Assembly: GCA_027451645.1 (NCBI GenBank)
Contig: DAIDIX010000105.1
Span: 1-6,294, forward strand
From: Candidatus Dormiibacterota bacterium
GTDB lineage: Bacteria; Chloroflexota; Dormibacteria; Aeolococcales; Aeolococcaceae
Reading direction: 5' to 3'
DNA: 6,294 nucleotides
Shown: positions 1 through 5,897 of the stretch, piece by piece
Layout of the letters: each line of letters starts with the position of its first letter
How positions within the stretch are numbered: position 1 is the stretch's first letter
Position numbers and translations under genes: made by a program
Notes under the pieces: model-generated
What the model was told of the DNA's origin: nothing
The model's input: only the letters and a program-made list of their open reading frames with translations
Databases searched by the model: none

Positions 1-26
1 CCATGGAGCCCACAGGTTCCGCACAT
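1..26 (-). CDS. Possible 5' end of a gene cut by the window edge (MCGTCGLH...)
   Basis: On the minus strand, ATG at 26-24 opens a frame that reads M-C-G-T-C-G-L-H and has no stop before the edge. It is preceded by an 8-base Shine-Dalgarno match at 36-29. The two cysteines form a C-x-x-C-G pattern, as in zinc-ribbon or metal-binding N termini, but eight residues cannot identify a family. The gap from GGAGG to this ATG is only 3 bases, which is short. A GTG at 24-22 in another frame has a more usual 5-base gap and would read M-R-N-L-W-A-P-W. The frame is therefore unsettled. If real, the gene lies about 20 bases beyond the end of the tRNA-Ala gene on the same strand. Existence is inferred mainly from the strong ribosome binding site. 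Confidence 0.28.
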
Positions 27-28
27 GC

Positions 29-36
29 ACCTCCTT
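29..36 (-). promoter_or_regulatory. Strong Shine-Dalgarno sequence AAGGAGGT
   Basis: Read on the minus strand, 36-29 is AAGGAGGT, a full match to the usual anti-Shine-Dalgarno end of bacterial 16S rRNA. It lies 10 bases beyond the CCA end of the tRNA gene and just before candidate starts ATG (26-24) and GTG (24-22). The other genes in this window have only weak Shine-Dalgarno sites, so this one stands out. Chance occurrence is possible because no full reading frame can be seen behind it. Confidence 0.4.
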
Positions 37-46
37 CCCAGGACCA

Positions 47-122
47 TGGTGGAGCGGCGGGGAATCGAACCCCGGGCCTCTGCCGTGCGAAGGCAACGCT
101 CTTCCAGCTGAGCTACCGCCCC
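47..122 (-). tRNA. tRNA-Ala (anticodon CGC), CCA encoded
   Basis: The reverse complement folds into a complete cloverleaf of 76 bases including CCA. The acceptor stem is GGGGCGG paired with CCGCTCC, with one G-U pair. The D arm is GCTC...GAGC. The anticodon stem is TTGCC/GGCAG around the 7-base loop TTCGCAC. The T arm is CGGGG-TTCGATT-CCCCG. The anticodon is CGC, which reads the alanine codon GCG, and the discriminator base is A. The 3' CCA is in the DNA at 49-47. GCG looks like a minority alanine codon here, with GCA clearly common in the PBP gene, so this is probably an accessory isoacceptor beside a TGC or GGC species elsewhere. It sits 55 bases downstream of the ATPase stop codon on the same strand. 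Confidence 0.96.
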
Positions 123-139
123 ATGCTTCCTGCACTTGC

Positions 140-145
140 AGTATA
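140..145 (-). promoter_or_regulatory. Possible -10 box for the tRNA-Ala gene
   Basis: On the minus strand, TATACT (145-140) matches the sigma70 consensus TATAAT at five of six positions. It lies 17 bases before the mature tRNA 5' end at 122, which would put a start of transcription about 10 bases upstream of the tRNA. No convincing TTGACA-like -35 hexamer is seen 16-18 bases further upstream, so the call rests on one hexamer and its position. Read-through from the ATPase gene is an alternative. Confidence 0.3.
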
Positions 146-177
146 CGAAAGGCGGATGCACTTCCTCGCACGTACCA

Positions 178-1482
178 TCAGTCAACATCGACAAAATATG
201 TGCGGCATGCAGCATCTATGAGCTCGTGGGAAAGTATCGGCTCGACACCGAGATATGAGGCGATATGGATGAGGTGATTGAGGAGATCTCTCGGGTGAAC
301 ACCATGGAACGCCCGTTTGGGTCTCAGATAATGCTCCTGGATGAGGTACTCGATGCTGGCTGAGTCATGCTTGATGTTCTCACTCTTGCAGACTGTCTTC
401 CAGATTTCCCGATACTCGTCAATGGAAGGATTGTCCACATGAACCTTGAAGCGGACACGGCGGAGGAATGCCTCATCCATGAGGTTCTGTGGCTGGAGGT
501 TTGTCGAGAGGATGAGCTGGCAGGTAAAGGGAACTGCAACGCTCGTTCCGATGCGGGCAACGTTCACATAGTCAATGCCCTTCTCGAGGGGAACGATGAG
601 CCGGTTCAGGAGTGCAGCCGGGGAAAGGTACTGCTGCCTGCCGAAGTCATCGATGAAGAATACGCCTCCATTTGCCTTCATCTGGAGTGACGCCTCATAA
701 AATCCGAGTGTCGGATCAAACCTGAGGTCGAGCATTTCCGGGATGAGTTCACCGCCTACCTTGACGACTGGACGCTCGATAATCTGCCAGCGCATGTCGT
801 AGTCAGGAAGATCTTCGGAGATAGGTTCGTGATGGAGGGGATCGAAGAACCTGATGACTTCCCCCTGCACATAGAGGGCACGGGGAACAAAGATCGGATC
901 ACCAAGGAGCGGTGCAATGCGTTCCACGATTGTCGTCTTGCCATTTCCTGGAGGTCCATACACAAAGGTTGCATGTCCAGCATTGAGGGCTGGACCGAAT
1001 CCGTCGAGAACCTTGTCAGTCACCACAATGTTCTTGCAGGCATCCTTGAGCATCTGCCTGTTTACGACAACACCCCTGCTTGACTGCTGTTCAACAAGAG
1101 CGCGGTAGTCCTCAATCGTGACGGGGGCAGGACCAGCGTACTGGTTGAGCATGAGAATCTCCCGAGTACGCTGCCGTCCAGCACTTGAGATGAAATACTG
1201 CATTCCTGCACCGATGGCTTCTCCACGGCTGAGGACCGATGTCTGAACACCTGCAGCAGAGATGTATCCCTCATCTGCAAGAAACTTCAGTGCTGTCTCG
1301 ATGACTGTGAACGGAAGGCACAGATGACTCGAGAGATCCCTGCCGAGCATGCTCCCAGTGAAGTACAGCGTCTTGAGGACGAGATCACTGATGAATGCGA
1401 ACGGCAATCCTGTCTCTTCGATGGATTGAATGGCGACGGGAAGGGCGATTCCCGATGAGGATGGAGCGTGAGAGACTGTCAT
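178..1482 (-). CDS. MoxR-like AAA+ ATPase with N-terminal helical domain, function unknown
   Basis: An AAA+ ATPase of 434 residues if started at ATG 1482. The frame stays open to a TTG at 1533 (451 residues), but residues before the ATG look like non-coding sequence; GTG 1488 is another option. In 434-residue numbering, the Walker A motif GPPGNGKTT is at 176-184. Walker B VFFIDDFGRQ is at 274-283, with the acidic pair D278-D279. A sensor-1-like STN is at 326-328, an arginine-finger-like LRRVRF at 340-345, and a sensor-2-like HPRDLL at 396-401. The first 160 residues lack the ATPase motifs; residues 50-75 could form a winged-helix-like fold. No signal peptide or membrane span is seen, so the protein is probably cytoplasmic. 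ATP hydrolysis is well supported. Its resemblance to MoxR-type ATPases suggests remodelling of a partner protein, but no obvious partner such as a VWA-domain gene is adjacent. Confidence 0.88.
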   Translation of the reverse strand: MTVSHAPSSSGIALPVAIQSIEETGLPFAFISDLVLKTLYFTGSMLGRDLSSHLCLPFTVIETALKFLADEGYISAAGVQTSVLSRGEAIGAGMQYFISSAGRQRTREILMLNQYAGPAPVTIEDYRALVEQQSSRGVVVNRQMLKDACKNIVVTDKVLDGFGPALNAGHATFVYGPPGNGKTTIVERIAPLLGDPIFVPRALYVQGEVIRFFDPLHHEPISEDLPDYDMRWQIIERPVVKVGGELIPEMLDLRFDPTLGFYEASLQMKANGGVFFIDDFGRQQYLSPAALLNRLIVPLEKGIDYVNVARIGTSVAVPFTCQLILSTNLQPQNLMDEAFLRRVRFKVHVDNPSIDEYREIWKTVCKSENIKHDSASIEYLIQEHYLRPKRAFHGVHPRDLLNHLIHIASYLGVEPILSHELIDAACRTYFVDVD

Positions 1483-1595
1483 TGCCACTCGATTGTGACA
1501 TGGAGAAGTGCCCTGTTGGCTTCGTTGGCGCAATTGTCATGGACTTGTCGCACACGATGCGCGAGGCAAGCCCTGGGAGATGGTAGAGTGGGGGC

Positions 1596-1742
1596 ATGAG
1601 TGGCATTCCTCTCCATCACCTGGAACATGCACGGAAGCGTCGGGGCCCGTTCTGGTTTGAAGACACCCTTGCCCTCAACCTTGGGGCGCTCGGAATATTC
1701 ATCATCCTCCTTGTCCTCTATATTGCTGCAGCTGCTCACTAG
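1596..1742 (+). CDS. Small single-pass membrane protein (48 aa), hypothetical
   Basis: ATG at 1596 opens a 48-codon frame ending in TAG at 1740-1742. The N terminus (residues 1-19) is rich in His, Arg and Lys, with HARKRRG at 11-17. It is followed by FWFED at 19-23 and an unbroken hydrophobic stretch at about 26-47 that ends almost at the C terminus. The positive-inside rule would place the N terminus in the cytoplasm and leave only a few residues outside. The upstream sequence GAGTGGGGGC gives a weak ribosome binding site. A small hairpin with a T-rich tail begins 11 bases after the stop, which supports a separate transcript. The gene is divergent from the ATPase gene and precedes the PBP gene on the same strand. 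I do not recognise a family. The organised charge and hydrophobicity favour a real gene over a chance frame. Confidence 0.55.
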   Translation: MSGIPLHHLEHARKRRGPFWFEDTLALNLGALGIFIILLVLYIAAAAH

Positions 1743-1753
1743 CCTACCGATCT

Positions 1754-1774
1754 CGGCAAGGTGCCGTATTTTGT
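1754..1774 (+). terminator. Candidate short rho-independent terminator
   Basis: CGGCA (1754-1758) and TGCCG (1762-1766) are perfect inverted repeats around the 3-base loop AGG, followed directly by TATTTTGT (1767-1774). Four of the five pairs are G-C. The stem is short for an efficient terminator, but its place 11 bases after the 48-codon ORF and before the PBP gene is where one would be expected. It may only attenuate transcription into the PBP gene. Confidence 0.4.
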
Positions 1775-1831
1775 ATGATCAGTGCTATGGCTGTACTTCT
1801 GCCTGATCGTGCGGCAGGACACTAGAGCGAC

Positions 1832-4141
1832 ATGTCCGAATATCGAGCACGAATCAATCATGGCTATCAGGCGCTCGTCACGTGGCTGCAACGCGTCCCC
1901 GATATCCGGAGGCGGGCCCCGCGAAAGAAATATCGCCGCAAGCGAGTGCTCCGACTTCTGCTTCTCACCATCGCTGCCACAACCATTCTCGACATGGCAG
2001 GGCTCAGCTTCATTTATACCGGGTACTCGGGCTACCTCAGCGAACTTCCTGATGTTGCACTGCTGCCGCAGCTTGGTCCACCCAGCGACTCCTTTGTATA
2101 CGCTTCCGACGGGACACTGCTCGCGGACCTCCATGACCCGAACTTTCGCCACATCGAGGTCCCCTTCTCTGCCATTCCCCACTCCCTTGTCAATGCGACC
2201 ATTTCCATTGAAGACCGTCACTATTACACTGAAGGATCACTTGACCTTCCCCGTGTAATATCCTCTGCCATTGCAGATCTTAAGAGCGGTGCTGCAGCAC
2301 AGGGTGCATCAACCATTCCTGAGCAGCTTGCAAAGATCAGCTTCCTCTCCTTCCAGAAGACCATCAACCGCAAGATTGAGCAGGTCATTCTCGGAAATGA
2401 GATCGAGCAGACCTTCACGAAGAACCAGATCCTTGACATGTATCTCAACCGTGTGACGTATGGCAACCATGCCATTGGAATTGGTACAGCTGCAGAACTC
2501 TACTTCCACGAGCCTGTCCAGAAACTCGATCTCGCACAGTCTGCAATGCTTGCAGGACTCCCTGAGGCGCCAACACTGTACGACCCGCTCAACCATGCAG
2601 CGAATGTCCCCATCAATCCTGAGGCGAAGCGCAGACAGGGACAGGTACTCCAGTCAATGGTTCGGAACCACTACATCACCCAGGCACAGGCGGATACAGC
2701 ATTCAAGGAACCCATCACGGTGTACTCCTGGACAACCTCCGAAGTCATGAAGGCACCGTATTTCGTCGGGTATCTCGAACAGTACCTCACGAGCCATTTC
2801 GGTGATGCATACCTCGATCCGGGAGGCTGGAACATCTACACAAGTCTCAATACCTATGACCAGTCTGTTGCTGAACAGGAAGTGTATTCCAACATCAAGG
2901 CGATCTATGCATCGCACAATGCGCATGATGCAGCACTTGTAAGCATGGATCCACGAACTGGGGAAGTCGTTGCCATGGTTGGTGCATGGAACCAGAACGA
3001 CCCCTCCGTAAACCAGCTCAACATGGCCATTCTCCCCAGGCAGCCTGGTTCCACCATCAAGCTCTTCACCTATTCTGCTGGCATTGCCACAGACCGCATT
3101 ACCATGACTACACCCATTCTCGATGAACACACTGTCTGGCCAGGCGGGTATGCACCAAACGATTATGGAAATGTCTTCCATGGAACGTGTGTCGTTCCCG
3201 TCTGCCTTGACGACTCTCTCAACATACCTGCCATCAAGATCGAATATGCAGCAGGAATTCCCTTCATCACCAATCTTGAGATCGAGATGGGACTCACCTC
3301 CCTTGCAGATCCAGCAAACCGTCCGCCGGACTACAACTATGCAGCAACCCTTGGCGGACTCACATATGGAGTGTCGCCACTCGAGATGGCAGATGGCATT
3401 TCGACCATTGCAGATCTTGGTGTGCACCACCCGCCTACACCCATTACGAAAATTGTCGATGCAGCATCAGGAACAACCGTATACACGTACCAGCCTTCTA
3501 CTGTTGCACAGCAGGTTCTCCCACCCAACGTTGCATACATCATGTCCCAGATCACAAGTGACAACAATGCCCGCATTTCCGAGTTCGGTGCCAACAATGC
3601 ACTCATCCTCCCCAACCGCAGGGTGAGCGCAAAGACAGGAACGACAGACTTCTTCGTGGACAACTGGACAGTGGGCTGGACTCCCTCTCTTGCAACATCA
3701 GTATGGGTTGGGAATCCCAACCCTTCGTGCCTCCGTCCGCAGGACACAGCAACACTGCAAAAGGACATGCGCACCCATATCATCTATGCAGGCCAGAACA
3801 TCACTGACCCCTACAGCCCGGAGGACCTTGCTGCATACGGACTGAAACCCGCGAACTCGATCTGTGGTCATCTGGTCAACTCCATCGGCATCACGGGCGC
3901 TGCTCCCATATGGCATGACTACATGAACCGTGCACTTGCCATGACACCTCCCAGCTGGTACACCATGCCACCTGGAGTAGTTGCAGCGGGAGGCGGGGGC
4001 AATGATGGCACGTTCTATCTCGAAGGGCCAGGAGGTGTGCCATATACCCAATCTGCATGCGGATCGAGCTACTTCTACCAGTCAACCTACACCACACTCA
4101 ACTCAAGCTGCAGTCTCAGTGCTGTGGGAGCATCAGGATAG
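1832..4141 (+). CDS. Class A penicillin-binding protein (glycosyltransferase 51 plus transpeptidase)
   Basis: A 769-residue bifunctional peptidoglycan synthase, full length for the family. It polymerises lipid II into glycan chains and cross-links stem peptides outside the membrane. A basic cytoplasmic segment (26-41) precedes one membrane span (about 40-62). The GT51 domain covers about 85-290. Its catalytic glutamate is E127 in ISIEDRHYY, followed by QGASTIPEQLAK (157-168), RKIEQ (180-184) and LDMYLNRVTYGN (201-212). The transpeptidase domain (about 365-700) has the active-site serine S407 in QPGSTIK with K410, an SLN motif at 462-464 and KTGTT at 601-605. The C-terminal tail from about 715 is rich in Gly, Ser, Thr and Tyr. 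All six cysteines (453, 458, 633, 678, 743, 760) are extracytoplasmic and could pair. In GT51 motif 1 the usual histidine is replaced by E134. The ATG at 1832 has only a weak ribosome binding site. The rhomboid gene follows after 44 bases. Confidence 0.97.
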   Translation: MSEYRARINHGYQALVTWLQRVPDIRRRAPRKKYRRKRVLRLLLLTIAATTILDMAGLSFIYTGYSGYLSELPDVALLPQLGPPSDSFVYASDGTLLADLHDPNFRHIEVPFSAIPHSLVNATISIEDRHYYTEGSLDLPRVISSAIADLKSGAAAQGASTIPEQLAKISFLSFQKTINRKIEQVILGNEIEQTFTKNQILDMYLNRVTYGNHAIGIGTAAELYFHEPVQKLDLAQSAMLAGLPEAPTLYDPLNHAANVPINPEAKRRQGQVLQSMVRNHYITQAQADTAFKEPITVYSWTTSEVMKAPYFVGYLEQYLTSHFGDAYLDPGGWNIYTSLNTYDQSVAEQEVYSNIKAIYASHNAHDAALVSMDPRTGEVVAMVGAWNQNDPSVNQLNMAILPRQPGSTIKLFTYSAGIATDRITMTTPILDEHTVWPGGYAPNDYGNVFHGTCVVPVCLDDSLNIPAIKIEYAAGIPFITNLEIEMGLTSLADPANRPPDYNYAATLGGLTYGVSPLEMADGISTIADLGVHHPPTPITKIVDAASGTTVYTYQPSTVAQQVLPPNVAYIMSQITSDNNARISEFGANNALILPNRRVSAKTGTTDFFVDNWTVGWTPSLATSVWVGNPNPSCLRPQDTATLQKDMRTHIIYAGQNITDPYSPEDLAAYGLKPANSICGHLVNSIGITGAAPIWHDYMNRALAMTPPSWYTMPPGVVAAGGGGNDGTFYLEGPGGVPYTQSACGSSYFYQSTYTTLNSSCSLSAVGASG

Positions 4142-4185
4142 TTCGGTACGGGACAGCATTCGAGCAAGTGTAGACTAGATGACAG

Positions 4186-5517
4186 ATGGCTGAGAACACG
4201 CCCCCCTCGAATGTGGTGTACATGCCACAGGAACCACCGCCATTCGTCCGCCTCCTTGCGTACGATCTTGTTCTGCATCATCACTATCGTCTCATTCCCC
4301 GGACAGATGCCCGCATTGGACTCCTCGATGGCGACTTCCAGCTTGCAGTCGGCATGCTGAGCGGGGAAGATGCCCGCCTCATAGTTCTCCGCTACGATTC
4401 CCCTGGCCAGGCTACTGGATCACTGCAGGAACTTCTTTCACGGGCATCACAGTGGTGCACAGCATTGAATGCACAGCCTGGCATCTCACGAGTCGGCATC
4501 ACGATCATCTCCTCTGCTGCAGCTGACCAGGGGCTCTCCTCTGGCCAGAACATGCCCAATCCTGGTGCTGCTGGCGAAGGCATCTCTCTCATTGCAGTCG
4601 ATCCTGCTGCAGCGAGCGCACAGGACATCTACACAAGCAGTCCCATCCTCCGGGCACGAGATGTGAAACATGCACTGGGCCTTGCAGCCCGGAAACCAGA
4701 ATCCGTCCCCACCCTTGCAGCAATAGGACTTGCTGAGCACCAGGTGATGCAGAATTCCTCTGCTGGCATTCCCCAGTCAGGCGCATCGCCTGGCAGGGTC
4801 ATGCGGTCTGTCCCATGGCTCAGCTACGTGCTCATCGCATCCTGGATCCTCATCTATCTTGGTGAGCTTCTCTATTCGCGCCATGGGTTCGAAACGCTCA
4901 TCAACTTTGGAGGACTGTCGAACCGCAATGTCGGCTACACAGACTGGTGGCGGTTTGTCACCTCAGCATTTGTTCATGACAATTCGAACGTGCTCCATGT
5001 CGGATTCAATGCTCTTGCCATGTTCTTCATCGGACCGCTCGTCGAGCGCATATACGGAAGATCGTGGCTCTTCCTCACCTTCATATTTGGTGCAGTCGTG
5101 GGCTCGCTCGCATGGTTCTTCCTTGTACCTGGCTACTCCATCACGACACCAGTCGTCTATGTCAGCTTCGGGGCTTCTGGAGGCATCATGGGGCTCATGG
5201 GACTCCTTGTCATGCTTGGACGGTTCCAGGGAAGCTTCCTTCCCCAGCAGTTTGTTTCCAGTGTGCGGACCCAGGCAGTGATGTGGGCAGTCTTCAATAT
5301 TGCCTTCGGCTTTACTGTGACGAACATCAATAACTGGGCACATATTGGGGGCGTTCTCTCTGGAGTGGTGATCGGCATCCTTGCTGCTCCCAAGCGTGCT
5401 CTCGGCGGGAAAGGAACCCCCAAGCTCGTGACAGCTGCTTCAATAGCTGCAGCTGCAGTCACAGTTGTCTGTCTGGGAATTGTCGCCCAGCAGCTACTGC
5501 TCGGCCAGTTCAGCTGA
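4186..5517 (+). CDS. Rhomboid family intramembrane serine protease with soluble N-terminal domain
   Basis: A 443-residue S54-type protease that cleaves membrane proteins within or near the membrane. Residues 1-205 contain no membrane span. The rhomboid core begins with a span at about 208-230. The loop carries W255-R256 (in WWRFVTSAFVH), and the second span carries H271-VGF-N275. GASG at 329-332 holds the catalytic serine S331, and the catalytic histidine is H386 in AHIGG. Spans are likely at about 266-286, 292-313, 327-345, 362-379, 382-401 and 413-437, which makes a 6+1 topology after a basic loop (403-413). The layout resembles Bacillus subtilis GluP/YqgP, which also has a cytosolic N-terminal domain, but no C-terminal TPR region is present here. 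The ATG at 4186 lacks a strong ribosome binding site; the 44-base gap and lack of a terminator suggest cotranscription with the PBP. Substrates are unknown. Confidence 0.95.
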   Translation: MAENTPPSNVVYMPQEPPPFVRLLAYDLVLHHHYRLIPRTDARIGLLDGDFQLAVGMLSGEDARLIVLRYDSPGQATGSLQELLSRASQWCTALNAQPGISRVGITIISSAAADQGLSSGQNMPNPGAAGEGISLIAVDPAAASAQDIYTSSPILRARDVKHALGLAARKPESVPTLAAIGLAEHQVMQNSSAGIPQSGASPGRVMRSVPWLSYVLIASWILIYLGELLYSRHGFETLINFGGLSNRNVGYTDWWRFVTSAFVHDNSNVLHVGFNALAMFFIGPLVERIYGRSWLFLTFIFGAVVGSLAWFFLVPGYSITTPVVYVSFGASGGIMGLMGLLVMLGRFQGSFLPQQFVSSVRTQAVMWAVFNIAFGFTVTNINNWAHIGGVLSGVVIGILAAPKRALGGKGTPKLVTAASIAAAAVTVVCLGIVAQQLLLGQFS

Positions 5518-5530
5518 GAGTTGAGCTGGA
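5509..5530. terminator. Weak hairpin at the convergent gene junction
   Basis: TTCAGCT (5509-5515) can pair with AGCTGGA (5524-5530) around the 8-base loop GAGAGTTG, giving seven pairs including one G-U. It overlaps the last codons and stop of the rhomboid gene, and ends 8 bases before the stop of rsfS, which is read from the other strand. No T-tract follows on either side, so it does not fit a classical intrinsic terminator. It could help separate the two converging transcripts, but a chance fold is equally possible. Confidence 0.22.
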
Positions 5531-5537
5531 TGGCACG

Positions 5538-5897
5538 TCATGAACGGATCGCATTGAGTCGTGGTTCCGTCACACCCCACAGTTCCTCAATACGGTAGTA
5601 ACTCCGCTCACCTGGAAGGAGCACATGGACAATGGCCTCACCACAATCGAGGCACACCCACGTTCCATCCTTCATGCCATCAACGTGGTACACGTCAATG
5701 CCACGTTCCTTGCATGCCTCCTGCAGGTGCTCAACCATGCTCCTGATCTGGCGGTCCGTATCGGCTTCGCACACGACAAGGAAATCTGTCATCGAGGTCT
5801 GCTCACGAACATCGATGATGACGACATCCCGTGCCTTCCTGTCTTCCAGCTGGCTGGCAAGAAAGCGTGCAAGCTCTTCCGATTCCATGTGTTGCAT
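5538..5897 (-). CDS. rsfS: Ribosome silencing factor RsfS
   Basis: A 119-residue protein of the RsfS/Iojap/DUF143 family, full length. Known members bind ribosomal protein uL14 on the large subunit and block joining with the small subunit when nutrients are scarce. Family landmarks are visible in order: a helical start, DVVIIDVREQTSMTDFLVVC (24-43), then the polar ADTDRQIRSMVEHL segment, a WVCLDCGEAIVHVLLPGER segment (80-98), and YYRIEELWG (100-108) near the end. The start ATG at 5897-5895 overlaps the nadD stop as TAATG. A second ATG three codons in (5888-5886) is possible, but the overlap favours the first. AGGTG about 8 bases upstream could serve as a weak ribosome binding site. The gene is probably translated by coupling with nadD. 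Two cysteines (C82, C85) in WVCLDCGE make a C-x-x-C pattern. Confidence 0.96.
   Translation of the reverse strand: MQHMESEELARFLASQLEDRKARDVVIIDVREQTSMTDFLVVCEADTDRQIRSMVEHLQEACKERGIDVYHVDGMKDGTWVCLDCGEAIVHVLLPGERSYYRIEELWGVTEPRLNAIRS

Noticed and set aside
3..221. A 72-codon plus-strand open frame over the tRNA
   Set aside because: It is the antisense reading of the tRNA-Ala gene and its flanks; the complete cloverleaf explains these bases.
1483..1533. Extension of the ATPase gene to a TTG start at 1533
   Set aside because: The 17 added residues are polar with no domain character, TTG is a rare start, and ATG at 1482 is available with a GAG-type ribosome site. The extension cannot be fully excluded.
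1771..1797. Possible promoter before the PBP gene (TATGAT at 1774-1779)
   Set aside because: The hexamer resembles a -10 box, but no -35 box lies at proper spacing and it overlaps the T-rich tail of the candidate terminator.
1799..1817. Small hairpin CTGCC...GGCAG just upstream of the PBP start
   Set aside because: Five pairs with a 9-base loop and no sign of a conserved regulatory RNA; likely chance in a sequence rich in GC-containing short words.
2654..3430. A 258-codon minus-strand open frame inside the PBP gene, and a 160-codon one at 1739-2221
   Set aside because: Both are antisense to a PBP gene with all its motifs intact. Their translations are rich in Cys, His and Arg without recognisable motifs, as expected of shadow frames.
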